Shown: positions 49,586 through 61,328 of the stretch, one piece after another
Numbering within the stretch: the stretch's first letter is position 1
Layout: every line of letters begins with the position of its first letter
Assembly (NCBI GenBank): GCA_025594325.1
Contig: JANHCV010000013.1
Coordinates: 434,001-498,000 of the forward strand
Length of the DNA: 64,000 nt
DNA from: Blastocladiella emersonii ATCC 22665
Lineage: Eukaryota; Blastocladiomycota; Blastocladiomycetes; Blastocladiales; Blastocladiaceae
Reading direction: 5' to 3'
Translations under genes and position numbers: made by a program
The notes under the pieces: generated by a model
The model's input: the letters and a program-made list of their open reading frames with translations, nothing else
Database searches by the model: none
What the model was told of the DNA's origin: nothing

Positions 49586-51583
49586 ATGGCGCGCCGATCC
49601 CGCTCCAACGCACGGCGCTCGCGCCAGCCGCCCAGCGAGCGGATCTGCCCCTCGCTGCTCTCCCCTCGGGGTACGTGCCATGTCGTGGACACTAAATTTG
49701 TGGATCCGAGCGTCATGGAGATTTGCTTCGATGACCAGGCTTCACTGTTCATGACCGAACGATCCGAAACTCACGCACACATGCAACCGCGCAATCTCTA
49801 GCTCGAGAGACTCTGGAGCAGCTCAAGATCGCGTACCCGGCCTTCGACATTTCCATCTATGCCAACGGCAGCCTGGTGCTCGAGTCGACCGAGGATGGCT
49901 CGCGGCCGATCGTGTGTCCCGCGTGCGACATGGACTTGTACGTCTCGCTCTCAGATCCGGAAGCCATCATCCTGTGGCTTACCCTCCAACTCGCCCGCAA
50001 CCGCCACGTAGCAAGCGCTCGAACGACCTCGCGCGCCACTTCCACACGTCGCACGCCAGCGGGACGCTGCCCTTCGGCTGCGTCGCGGGCTGCACGCGGC
50101 GCACCAACCGCCGCGACCACTTTCTCGAGCACCTGCGCCGCAACCCGGCCTCGTGCGCGCTGACGATCCTCTTGGAGCTTGCGCGCGATACGACGGCCGA
50201 GGGCCAGCCCGACCGCGACGAGGATCTCATGTCGACCATGCTTGCCTTGTTCCCCGTGTCGCAGCCCGAGGAGTTGTCTGGCGATGGTGCTCGTCCTTTC
50301 ACAGTCGCGACCGCACCTACTACGGCAGCAACGCTTTCCCCGGCAGAGTATCTACCCCGCCTTGTCCACGAGCTCGGCGCCAAGGAGCTCAACTCGGCGC
50401 TCGAGGACCTCACCGAGGACGAGGTGCCTGACGGACTGCCGTTCCCGCTTACCGTCGGTACGTTTGATCACTTGCTCCGTGGGTCGTGAAAATCGACCCA
50501 TTCGACTCGCTTTGCCAAGGCCTTTGACTGACCAACGTTTGCTCGCGTCGTGTATGGCTTTCAGCCGCCTTTGGCGTGGCGCTTCCCGAGCGCGTTGCGA
50601 CGAGGACGAGCGCGGGGCGGGCGTCGACGACTGGTCGCGAGGACGAGTCGGGCTCGGCGGCCGTGGAAGAGGCCCCGCTTGAGTGCCCGGAATCCTCGCC
50701 CGATGCTTCGCTGACAAGGGTGGCTTCCGTGGCCGCAGCGGCGGTGCAGCAGGTTTTTGACGACGGCTCAGCCTCCAGCAGTGGCGGCGATGCGGTCGGC
50801 GCGGCCTCGGCTTCATCGAGTACTGCAGGTTCTGGTCCGCGGGATGCCGCGTCGACTCCGCCGCCACCGCCACCGGCTTTCGCTTCCACGCTCAACGGCT
50901 TACCCATGGACATGCCTTTCCTCTTGTTTGATCCGAGCACGAGCAGCGCTGGTGCGGCTGCTACTGCTGTTAAAGGCGCGGGCGCGCACGGTGGCGACAA
51001 CACACTGCTTGGGCTCGCGCAATTCCTCCTCGGCGGCGAAAATGCCTGGCAGGCCTTGTCGTCGTTTGGCATCGACAAACCTGGCGATGCGGATCTGCCC
51101 AGCGGTGATCGTCTGTCCTCGGCTTCGCACTTGGACACAGCGGATTCCAGCGACCCCGTGGCCAGCGCCGCAGCCGCGGCCGCCGCGGCCGCGTTCAAGC
51201 CAGGCTTCGCCGACTTGGGTACTGGCAGCGACGCGTTTCTCTCTGGACACGGGCCCATGCTTGGGTCGTCGCCCGCGTCACCAAGCTTCGCGTTTGCAAG
51301 CTCGCCGACGACTATGTCCATGGACACTGGCGCACCGTTTGGCGCTGCGCCATTTGTGCCACGGGGCCGGCTGCAGCTGTTGCTGGTCGACGAGTGCGAT
51401 GCGGAGCGGCTCTTGGATTGCGCGCGGGCGGCGGGGATCTCCATCTCTCTGTCGCAGTCAACCACGTTTGCGCCGTTCATGCCCGTCCCGTCGCCAACGC
51501 CATCAAACGCGACGCAGCTCCTCGGGCCCGCTAGGGGTGTGGATGGTCGCGGCGGGCCGAGCGCGCGGTGGACGCCGTACTAG
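49586..51583 (+). CDS. Zinc-finger-like nuclear protein with low-complexity C terminus
   Basis: Four exons give one frame of 573 aa: 49586-49670, 49802-49973, 50012-50457, 50565-51583. Introns are 131, 38 and 107 nt; two begin GTACG and the 38-nt one begins GTGGC, which makes that junction the weakest. A basic N terminus (MARRSRSNARRSRQ) is followed by a CPAC pair (residues about 68-71), then DLARHFHTSHASGTLPFGCV and CTRRTNRRDHFLEHLRRNP, a Cys/His arrangement like atypical C2H2 fingers. The long C terminus is Ser/Ala/Pro/Gly-rich with acidic patches, as in transcription activators. No family is recognised; a DNA-binding role is inference. Confidence 0.65.
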
Positions 51584-52102
51584 CTAGATTGTGTGTTTGT
51601 TCATGTCCGTCGTGTCAATGCATGATTGCAGCAATAGGTTATCACCGGGTGGGGTCATCAATCGATAATATTTCGACCGGCAGGACTGAGAGTATGCAAC
51701 CGTGATTGCGGCAGTGATCTCGACTCCGATCCGCTCCGCCAACGACAACTACATGTTCGGAGCATCGCTCGTGTCGCCCGCGACGAGCGTGATGGCAAGT
51801 TTGATTGTAGCGCTCGCGTCGGCGGGGCCGCAGCTTTTCCAATGGCAAATCTGAAGCAAAGCGCCAACGACCAAGCAAGTTCGGCGTAGAGCTAGGCTGA
51901 GAAAGTTACTGTAAGGGACCGGCAAGAGCAGTCACAGCGACAGTACAGAGCGGAGACATGAGCGCCGCGACCGAGCCACTGTGCGGTGCGAACGACTTGG
52001 CGCCGGCCGTGCACCGCGCCGCTGCCTCCTGCGTCGAGTCGCTCCAACTCGGTCCTCGCTCCGCTCCCTTGCTACGAACTGCAGCGAACTACCACGAATC
52101 AA
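51584..52102. other. Intergenic, no gene seen
   Basis: Contains the terminator/promoter interval between two plus-strand genes; no recognised motif. Confidence 0.4.
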
Positions 52103-55100
52103 ATGCTGTCGTCATCGCTCAAACCGGGCGACGGCGCGCTCGCCACCACGGGCCCCGAGTCCGTCCCCACCGCCGATACCAACACCAACAACAACAACAA
52201 CAACAACACCATGAAGAAGCACGAGATCAAGCACGCCGAGACCCGCGCGTCCGTCGAGGCCACGCTCGACGCCATCCAGTCGGACGAGGCCAAGGCGCAG
52301 CGCGAGAAGCGCCGCCGCCGCGCCGAGCGACAGGCCCGCATCAACCACGTTGTGGGCCACGCCGCGACGGGCGTCTCGGCCTCGGCGCTCTCGGCGCTCG
52401 GCGAGGTCAAACCCCATCTGGCCGACATCAAGGAGCTCGTCGACACCAAGGAGCTGGCCAAGGCCGTCGCCGCGTACCACCCGGCCACGTACCCGATCGT
52501 CGCCTTCATCGAGGCGGGGCTGAAGCCGTACATGAAGCTCGTCAAGGGCATGCAGCGCGAGCTCTCGCGCACGCTCGACCTGGCCAACGAGATCGAGCGC
52601 CGCAGCATGGACATTCTGCAGCTGTGCGGCATCGTGCTCGAGGTGTACGCCGACCCAGCCATCACCAAGATCATCAGCAAGGCGCAGGAGAAGGCCATTG
52701 TCAAGCTCATCGGCAAGATCGACGGCAAGGTCCGCGACGCGACTGTCGCGCTCGAGGAGCTCGACAACTCGGGCAACGTGCGCCTGATGCTGTCGGGCCA
52801 GTCGAAGGAGCTCGGCATCACCCTCGGCCAGGTCAATGCGGTACGCGCGCTCTTGTCACGCTCGCTCGCGCACTCCATCGTGTTCGGACGTGACCGATCA
52901 AAACGCTCACCCTCCGCCTCGACACGCGCACGCAAACAAATCCTGTAGACGATCATGAGCGCCCAGTCGCAGCTGCACGCGCACGTCTCGAGCAGCATGC
53001 TCGCGCTGCTCAACCACCAGGGCGCATCCGCGGGCAAGCTCAAGGAGAACCTCGCCACGCAGACCGGGCTGATCCGCGGCCAGGGCGACCGCATCGACGC
53101 GCTCGCCCGCATCGCCAAGGACCTCGCCAAGACCGACGCCAAAATGGACGCGGCGCTGCGCGGGACGCGCGAGGCCGTTGCCGCTGTCGACAACCGCGCC
53201 GGGTTCTGGAAGGCCATCACCAACCCGGGGCTCGCCCGGCTGTGGGGCCGCGTCGTCGGCCTGAGCGGCGGCGGCATGGTGTGCACCGCCGACGACTTTC
53301 TTATGACGCTCGAGGACCTGCTCACCGACCGCGTCGACGCGTGGATCGGCTTGCTGACGCGCGGCAAGGTCCCCGTCACGCTCGCCGACCTCGGGTACAC
53401 GACGCCCGCGTCCGACGGGATCGTAACCGTCAGCGCCATCGAGGCGCTGTTCCCGCACCGGTACGCGGGCAGCGCCGAGATCGCCGACCTGCTCGGGTGG
53501 CGCGCGTTCGCGTGGGTCCCCGCCGTCAACGACGCGGTCCGCCGCATCGACGATCTCGCCGCGTCGGCCGTCACGTTCCGCGCGGCGGCGCTGGCAGCGC
53601 AGAACGTCGCGCAGCGGCTCGCGGCCGACCTCAAGGCTGCGTGGGGCGTCAAGAAGGCGCTCGAGCGCAAGCTCGGCAATCTGCGCATCCAGATCAGCCC
53701 GGCCATTACGTCGCAGTGCCTGCCGCCCAAATACGCTGCGCTCGCCGATGCGCTCGACGCAGTCGCCCGGTTGCTCGCCGAGGGCCAGGTCGCCGCCGCG
53801 ACGCAGTCGCACGTCTGGACCGAGGCGCCCGAGCAGCTCGCTGTCAAGTACGCGGGCGAGATTGGTGCGCAGCTTGGCGCCGCGGCGGCGGCTGCGCTGG
53901 CCATGGGTCTCCCCAAGAACAGCTCGGCGGCGAGCGCCCTCGCCGCGTACGACGCGGCCAAGGTCTCTGCGCAGGCCGAGGCGGCGATGCGCGCCGAGAC
54001 CGAGGTGTTTGACCAGATGCTCGACCTCACGTTCGGTGCCGAGGACGGTGACGGCGACGACGGTGGTGCGCTCGCGGCGCGCTCGTTCGACGCGGCCTTC
54101 CAGCTGTCGTGGGACGACCTGACTGCAACTACCGCGTCGCGCGTCGACGCGCAGCAGCACTTGCGCACGCCGCACCCGTGGGGCCTCGCCCAGCTGTACG
54201 GCGCCGAGCCCGTTATGGTGTCTCGGTACCCGGCCAAGCTCGTGCGCGACGGGCTCGGCAGCGTCGCGATCCAGTATGCGCACGCGCCGACGCAGCGCAG
54301 CCTGCTTCGCGTGTACGGCGTCCTGCCGCCGTCGCCCGCGACCAACGGCGACTGGGCCGTCGTCTCCGAGCCGTACGAGCTTCTTGGCCCGCAACCGCTC
54401 GATTCGCTCGACTTGCTCGGAGGTATCGCCGTCGCCCGCGCCGCGGTGAGCGCCGCAGCTGCCATCCGGGCCGCGCAGCTCGGCACGAACCAGGCGCTCT
54501 TCCCGCAGCTTTTTGACGAGCACCACCTCGTCGCGGTGCGCAACGCCCTCGGTCAGCTCGTCGTCAAGTTGGTCCCGCCGGGTCTCGACACGGCTTCTAC
54601 TTCCTCGATCTCAACCGCTTCGGGTGTCGACAACACTTCTCCCGCTGCCGCCACGCTTGGCCGGGACGCGGCTCGCGGCTCGCTTCACCGTGCCTCGCTT
54701 TCCCACAACTCGCTTCCTCGCGGCGTAGAGACGGCTGCCCCCAAGATTAGTGCGATCGAGGATGTCGATGCGCTGTTCCGGACTGACGACCAGGCGCTCG
54801 CCTCGTTTGTCGCTCGCGTCACGCTCGACGCGCATCCCGCCCCGGCTCGACCCACCGGCTTCCCGTATGCGACGCCGATTGCTGACAGCGACGACGACGA
54901 CGAGGACGGGGGCGAGCTTGGTGCTCGTGCCGCGCGTGTCGGTCGCAACGATGATCATCCCGGCGACGTACTTCGCGACCTTCGCCGTCACCTTGCTCGC
55001 CGCGTCCTTGACGGCACCGATGCCACGTCGCCCACGAGCGGGTCTCTCATGGACCAGATCCCGCTTCACCGCCAGCTTCTCGAAGATCTCGACGCCGCGC

Positions 55101-56080
55101 GCGCCACGTACCGCGCCATTGTCGAGTCCCCGCCGTCCGCCAGCTCGGTGGTCCTTCTTGCCGCCGACGGCCTGTCGTCGTCTTCGTCCTCACTCATTGA
55201 CTTTGACGCGCTCCCGAAGGCAGGTACTGCAGCCCGCATCAACACCGAGGACGACGGCCAGCCGCGACTGTCGGCCGACGAGGCGATGCGCAAGTACTAC
55301 GCGGCGCGCGCGACGATCCGCGGCTCGCGCGGCCCGCTGACGCAGCCCGACTTTGACGTCAACACCGTGTACCACTCGCTGATTGCGGCGGGCCAGTCGG
55401 GCCACCAGCCCATGGCGCTCGTCGCGGCGGCCGACCTCTTCTACTACGGCGCGATCCCGCGCGGGCCCGACTCGTGGCGCGTCGCGATGCGGCTGTACCA
55501 CACGGCGGCCGAGCAGGGCGCGCGGTACGCGCACGTCGGGCTCGGCGACCTTCTCTTCTTCAACCTGGTCGAGGACCCGCGGAGCGGGGCAACGACCGAG
55601 CAGCAGCCGCGGTCGCGCACCGAGATCCTGGCGGTCGCGGCCGAGCAGTACGAGCTCGCGCACCTCGCCGTGATCGACCCGGCGACGCGCGCGCTGCTCC
55701 TGCCGCGCGAGGTGGCCCGCGTCGAGTGCGGGCTCGGCGACGTCCTGTTTGAGCGCGCGCAGCTTGCGGCCGCCGCGGGCAACCCCGCGCTCGCCGACGA
55801 GCTCTGGCGCCGGGCGCGCCCGCACTACCACGAGGCCAAGGACGCGGACCCGCGGTGCAAGCGCGCGTTTGCGCGGCTCGCACTCTACTCCCTGCACGGG
55901 TACGGCGGCGAGACCAAGAGCGTGCGCGCAGCGTCCGTGCACCTCGCGTCGGCGCGCAGCACCGAAAACCCGATGCGGTCGCTGACCGCGCAGCTCGAGA
56001 CGTGCGTCGTCATCGACGACATGGATCACGCGGCTCACCTGCGCGCCGAGATCGCAGGGTGCACGATTCCCGACCACTGA
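52103..56080 (+). CDS. Large hypothetical protein with Sel1/TPR-like C terminus
   Basis: Two exons, 52103-52840 and 52949-56080, the 108-nt intron (GTACG..GTAG) joining VNA to TIMSAQ; 1,289 aa. Residues 1-70 are low complexity with an Asn run. Residues about 40-250 are charged helices (KKHEIKHAETRASVEATLDA) consistent with coiled coil. The middle 500 residues are Ala-rich helices. Residues about 780-900 are Ser/Asp-rich. The last 250 hold repeats resembling Sel1 (ALVAAADLFYYGAIPRGPDS, AMRLYHTAAEQGARYAHVGL, RAFARLALYSLHGYGGETKS). Sel1-like repeats are protein-interaction scaffolds. Alternative start at 52,211. No enzyme domain is visible. Confidence 0.7.
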
Positions 56081-57830
56081 TTGTTGATTGACCCGACACG
56101 CGCTCAATGAGATCTGCCAAACGAAAAAGAAACGTGTGTTTATGTTGTTTTTTGATGGACTTTTGCTCTATGATTGAGTGACGGTGATCGTGGCTGAACC
56201 TGGTCCAAGTCCGGGCGTGCGAGCATCTTGAGTACGTCAGCGGTTCCAACGCTCTTATCGCCAAGCGCGAAGAGGCGCACCGAGCAGCAGAGCGGAAGCG
56301 GCCGAACATCAGCGCATTCCACTCGTCGTGACTCGAGCGCAACTAGCGAACACATGAGAAAGAGCTTAGCAGATGAAACCGGGCGGGGAGCAACGTATGC
56401 TCGTTGCGTCCGGGACGACGATATCGGCGAGCACCGTCAAGACCGCGACGGCGGTCACCCCCGGTCATTTGGTACGCTCATATTCCAAAGCGGTCGTCTT
56501 ACGCAAAGGTTGGGATGCGCCCAGCCGCACAATCAATGTGCAACCCTTTTTAGCGAGCGCAGCGAGAGCAGGAGCAAACTGATGCGCAGCTCGATACGTG
56601 GCGGTCTGAAAAACACCGCCCAGTCGGTTGAGGGTGGAGTACTCTAGCAAGAGCGATGCAGGCGCCGACACCGAAGTAGCGTCGGCTCGTGTGCGCGGGT
56701 GGTCACGAGCGGGCAGGATCCACGGCAATCGAGCGCCGCCACCTCGACTTCGAGGCGCGAAACGTCAATCGTATGAGAGTGGTAAAGTGGTGGAATTGGC
56801 CCAGTGCCCGAACTAAAGTGTGCGGGTACATAACGCAAGGAGGTCTCCCTGTCCAGGTTTTGCGGAAACGCAAGCGCCGCACGGGTTGCACGACGGAGTA
56901 GTCCTGGAGGTCCGGAGTGGTTTGCTTCAAGTTTTCATGTTGTTTGCATTTAGTGCCTGCCGCTGCAAGGGCGGAGGTGCGAGAGCATGCCAGCGTGCTC
57001 GAGGCGCTGGACGGCTCGATGGTGTTTTGAACTCGGGTTACATGATTGATCGTCGCGTCTCGCACCGCGTCTCTCGCCCCGCTCTTGCTTGCGAGTCTTC
57101 GACGATCCTCACCGCATTTTTCTCGGGAGGAAAACTCGTAGCGTTTACCTTTGGTGCCGGTCAGCGCGCCGTGGCCCAGGACGGAGCAGTCGCGTTGTCA
57201 ACTACCGAAATCTGTCGCGTCACACGTTCACGGCGTCTGCCCGGCCGGTGCGAACAACAGGGATGCGTTCTCGGCAATTTTGAGAGCCATGACATGAGCT
57301 TCCACAGTCATGTGTCGATTTTGGGACGGCCCACGATCACCCAAGACCTGACGTGCTCGGTAGACGTGCAGCAGATGGCAAAGTCTCGCGAACTCCCGAT
57401 ACATTCCTCCAAACACATCGTGTATCCATGGCCTCGACCCATCAGGACGAAAGGTTCTCTTCACACAGACAGAGGTATGGCGGCGCGCTAGTTCACACGA
57501 CGAACAGTGAATCTTGCAAGTGCGGGAAGGAAACATCTAAGAACGCGCGTTGCACTGTGAGAGGCCACGAAAGCGCGTGGTGCGTGGTGCCCGGCACTCG
57601 ATACTGTTCTGAGCACCGCGTGCGCGGATGCGGTGCGTGTGCGCGGGTGCCTGGCTCGGCCTCGTGTCGCGCTGACCGCGGCGGGCGCTGCACACCGCTT
57701 CGAGCACGGGTCGCGCTTATAAAACCCGCCCGCCTTCCAACTCGCATCGATTCTCCCCATCCTCGTATCCGAGGGAACCACGTAGCAGCCAAACCTACCC
57801 GCACCGCTTTCGACGCTCGCAACCCACAAG
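56081..57830. other. Intergenic, no gene seen
   Basis: About 1.75 kb with only short unsupported open frames. A TATAAAA box near its right end belongs to the next gene. Confidence 0.45.
57718..57724 (+). promoter_or_regulatory. TATA box
   Basis: TATAAAA 107 bases upstream of the ATG at 57,831, at a sensible distance for a fungal core promoter. Confidence 0.55.
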
Positions 57831-59895
57831 ATGATGACAACGGCGCCCGCTGCTGCCGCCGGCAACAACACCAACCCGCCGCCGTACTCGACCGAGGGCC
57901 TGTCCTACGTGTCCGTCGTGGTCCCCGCCGACAGCGCCGGCGGCGAGACGGTGCTCGCTCTCGAGCGCGGCGTCACCAAGTTCGCCAAGCTCGCCGCGTG
58001 GTCGCAGCCGCTCATGGAGGCGTCGGTCCGCCCGATCGTCAACAACACGGTCGCCGAGGCCGTGTCCAAGCCCGAGGATCTGGCTCGGCTGGCCGCCGAG
58101 AAGGCGTTGGTCGGGCTGCACTACCCCGGCCAGCGCATGTACCTCGGCAACGTTGTCGGGATGAAGCTGTTCCCGTGCATGAAGGCGATTCCGGCGCAGA
58201 GCTGGACCCTTGTCGTACGTTTTCGCCTTGATCCTTGGCTCCTTTTTGGTTGGATGGGATCGGCCGCGGCCTCGCTGTCCTTCCACGCTCGTTCGAGTCT
58301 ACACTACTCTGTTCTCGAACCCACGCTGACGCACTCGCTCGTAATCAACACGTCATGTGTAGGAAATGGCCGGCAAGCCTGGCGTCTACTCGCTCGTGTC
58401 CAGCGCCAAGCCCGAGTTCTCGCTGGGCATCAAGAACGGCAAGCCGGGCATGGTCCCGACGACCGAGACCGCGTCGCTGATCGGCATCTCGCTCCGCAAG
58501 CACATGCCGTCCGCGCCCGTGCCCAAGGTCAACGTCGCCGCCGCGCCCGCTGCGGTCGTTGCACCGGCTGCCGCTGCTCGTCCTGGTGTTCCCGCTGCCG
58601 CTGCTCGTCCTGGCGTCCCCGCGGGGCAAGCCGCCGCCAGTGCGGCTGCCGCAAAGAAGCCCACGCCGGCTGCCGCCATGGTGCTCGCGTCGGCCGACGA
58701 GGCCAAGCAGGCGCTCACGTCCGAGTCCGCGGGTTCAGCGCTGGCCAACTTCAAGAAGAAGGGCAACCACGGCATCGAGCTCGCGCTGCCCGCGGCCATC
58801 CAGTACAAGGACCGCGAGTCGTTCATCCTCGCCGCGTCGGCCGAGAAGGCCATGGGGCTCGACCTGGCCGTGGGCAAGGCCGACCCGCTGCGCGAGCCGG
58901 GCAAGATCGCCTTCTTCGAGTTCCTCGCCGTCGTCACCGACCCGAATGACGGCAGCAAGCCGACGCTCAAGCACCTCGACGGCAAGATGGGCCGCGAGCA
59001 GATCGTCGTGATCCTCGACTCGCGCTCGGGGCGGCTCCTGTCGGCCAACTCGGGCGGGCAGTTTGCGACCTCGGACGACGGCAACTCGGACGGCGTGCTG
59101 TGGCGCCTCACCAAGGACCCGAGCAGCCAGCTCGCCGTGTCGCTGACCCACTTCAAGTCGAACAAGCGGCTCGTGATCGAGCGGTCCAAGTCGGGCCGGT
59201 TCGCGCGCAACTCGCCGCTCGTGGCGCGCCTCAAGGGCGACGCGGTCAGCGGCATCGCCGGCGAGGACGCCATCTTCACGCTCGTGCCCGAGCGCGCGGC
59301 CAACTTTGACCTCCAGACCCAGTCGCGCGGCCTGCAGACCTTCAAGGAGAAGCTCAAGGAGAACGCGGGCATCGTCTCGCCGTTTGCCATGATGCTGGGC
59401 TCGATCGTTGGCGTGGCCGGGTTCGCCCACACGGTCAACAAGGACGCCGAGGACAAGGAGGACGGGCAGCGGGACGGAGCGGACGACAAGTCCAAGAACG
59501 ATGTCGATGAACAGGAGGAGCAGGAGGCGAGTCGCCAGCAGCGCGATGACGGTGCTGCCAAGGAGGAGGACGGCGACGAGAAGGATGCCGGTGTCGATGG
59601 TGAGGAGGAGGAGCTCGACAACGATGTTGATGGTGCTGACCTGGGCCGCACCTCGGGCCGGTTTGGAGACGGGACGTCGCACGACGCGAACGCAGGTGAT
59701 GGCGACCGCGACGGCGACCACGCCCGCTCGCGCGAGCAGGAAACCGAAGAGAAGGAAGAGGAGGAGGATGAGTCCGAGGATGACCATGACCTCGATCCAG
59801 TCGACGGCGACGAAGCCGATGTCGATGAGGAGGACGACAAGGACGAGGATGATGATGACGATGACGTTGACGTCAATGACGGGTGCGACGAGTGA
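57831..59895 (+). CDS. Hypothetical protein with hydrophobic segment and very acidic tail
   Basis: Two exons, 57831-58214 and 58363-59895; the 148-nt intron (GTACG..TGTAG) joins WTLV to EMAG; 638 aa. The N terminus has a beta-rich segment (YVSVVVPADSAGGETVLALE). Two similar beta-trefoil-like stretches occur at VYSLVSSAKPEFSLGIKNG and around VVILDSRSGRLLSANSGG. An Ala/Pro linker lies between. At about residue 480 a hydrophobic stretch (IVSPFAMMLGSIVGVAGFAH) could span a membrane. The last 150 residues are overwhelmingly Asp/Glu with Gln/Arg. Family not recognised; lectin- or fascin-like trefoils are only a guess. Confidence 0.65.
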
Positions 59896-60371
59896 GCATC
59901 TGTTCATTGTTGACGCGCGCGCGAGCGGCCTGACCAAAGTTCTCACGCTCATGAATAAAATACGATCAAAGCTTCGTTTGTGTTACTTGCTTCTCTACAC
60001 GTCGATGACCAGCAAGTCGGCGAGCCATCATGAGATAGCTCACGAACGGAACTGATCGCCGCCGTAAGGGTGAAGCATCGCTCGCGGATCCAACCACACA
60101 CGACATCGCGCCTTGGACCACCGCGTAAGTCCCTCGCGAGTGTGGCGCGGCGCGCGCACCGAGGATGGACGCCGTTGGCCACCACCACCATGATGTCTTT
60201 GCACCGTAGCGGCTAGCACCGCAAACAGGCGCGAGCACCGCACCGCTTGCCTCTTCACTGACCAGAGCGGTCCGCAGTTCCACCGTGCCAACAAATCCTC
60301 GCTCGCTCATACTCGAACGAAGGAAGATCGCATAGAAAGCGATACAATCCTCTCCTTACGAATCAGCGACC
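59896..60371. other. Intergenic, no gene seen
   Basis: Between two plus-strand hypothetical genes; an AATAAA-like AATAAAATA near 59,954 may be the polyadenylation signal of the upstream gene. Confidence 0.45.
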
Positions 60372-61328
60372 ATGGAACCACACTCAGTGATGAATGCGCC
60401 AATGGTCGGCGAGCCCACGCTCATGGAGTCCATGGACTTCAACCGCAGCACGATTCACTTGGCCGCGAGCCTTGCCCTCGCGCGGCTCGACGCGGCCGTC
60501 AACTCGTACACGCACTACCACCCGGGCTCGCTCGATGCCGCTGCGCTTCACCTTGAGCGCGAGCTGGCCGCCTCCTTTGCTGCGCTGACGGACGGATCCA
60601 CCTTTGCGGCGCCGTCTCCCGCCCACGCTGCCGCAAACGCTGAGACGCGGAGCTACCTCGCCGCAGTCATCTCGCGCACCGTCGTCGACCACTTTGTTGG
60701 CTGGTTCCCGAGCGGGAGCGCCAAGGTCCGCACCGACGCGCGCCGCCTGTGGTTCGACCTCTCGCGCAGCGAGCAGCGCGGGATCGGCCACCGCCCGCTG
60801 TGCGAGCAGCTGACCGCGCTCGTCGACCAGGTCGCCGAGGCCGCCATGGACGCCTTGCGCGAGTGCTGCGGCGGCGCAGACCCGCGCGCCCGCGCGGGCG
60901 ACGTGAAGCGGATCAAGAGTGCGACCGTCGCGCTCGCGCTCGCGTTTGCCGTTGTCCGCGTCGTGCACCCCAAGTACGTGCTCGAGTGGCCCGCGCCGCA
61001 CTCGCGCTTCGATCCGCAGCTGTCACAGCCGCCGGCCGGCTGCCTCTATCGGCCCCGCGGCGCCGAGCTGGATCTGGCCGCTGCGCGCGTCGCCTTTGCG
61101 CTCTTCCCGCACGTAAGCGCTGCTGGCACCGAGAAGCCGAACCTCGCCACGTACCGCGCCCTCGTCGTTGTCTATCCTTCCTCGACGCTGCTGCCGTCGC
61201 AGACGGGCTATGCCCCGACGAGCACTCAAACGGATCAAGTCTTCGACCAGCAGCCGCCGGTGAGCGAGCCCCTCGAACCAGTTCCGATTGTCGGCTCCCC
61301 GCTCTTCAAGCAGCTTCAGGAGCAGTGA
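60372..61328 (+). CDS. Hypothetical 318-aa helical protein
   Basis: Single exon, start MEPHSVMNAPMVGEPTLMES. Ala-rich helices throughout (NRSTIHLAASLALARLDAAV, ATVALALAFAVVRVVHPKYV), with a Pro/Ser-rich C terminus. No signal peptide, no motif recognised. An N-terminal ATG cluster offers starts at codons 1, 7, 11, 18 and 21. Confidence 0.6.
   Translation: MEPHSVMNAPMVGEPTLMESMDFNRSTIHLAASLALARLDAAVNSYTHYHPGSLDAAALHLERELAASFAALTDGSTFAAPSPAHAAANAETRSYLAAVISRTVVDHFVGWFPSGSAKVRTDARRLWFDLSRSEQRGIGHRPLCEQLTALVDQVAEAAMDALRECCGGADPRARAGDVKRIKSATVALALAFAVVRVVHPKYVLEWPAPHSRFDPQLSQPPAGCLYRPRGAELDLAAARVAFALFPHVSAAGTEKPNLATYRALVVVYPSSTLLPSQTGYAPTSTQTDQVFDQQPPVSEPLEPVPIVGSPLFKQLQEQ

Noticed and set aside
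52099-54543. 814-codon minus-strand open frame
   Set aside because: Antisense shadow of the Sel1-like gene; Ser/Arg-rich composition typical of complementary GC-rich frames and no domain.
56780-56860. tRNA-like segment
   Set aside because: A short GGTGGAATTGGC-like stretch lacks a foldable acceptor stem and T-arm; no tRNA gene could be supported anywhere in the window.
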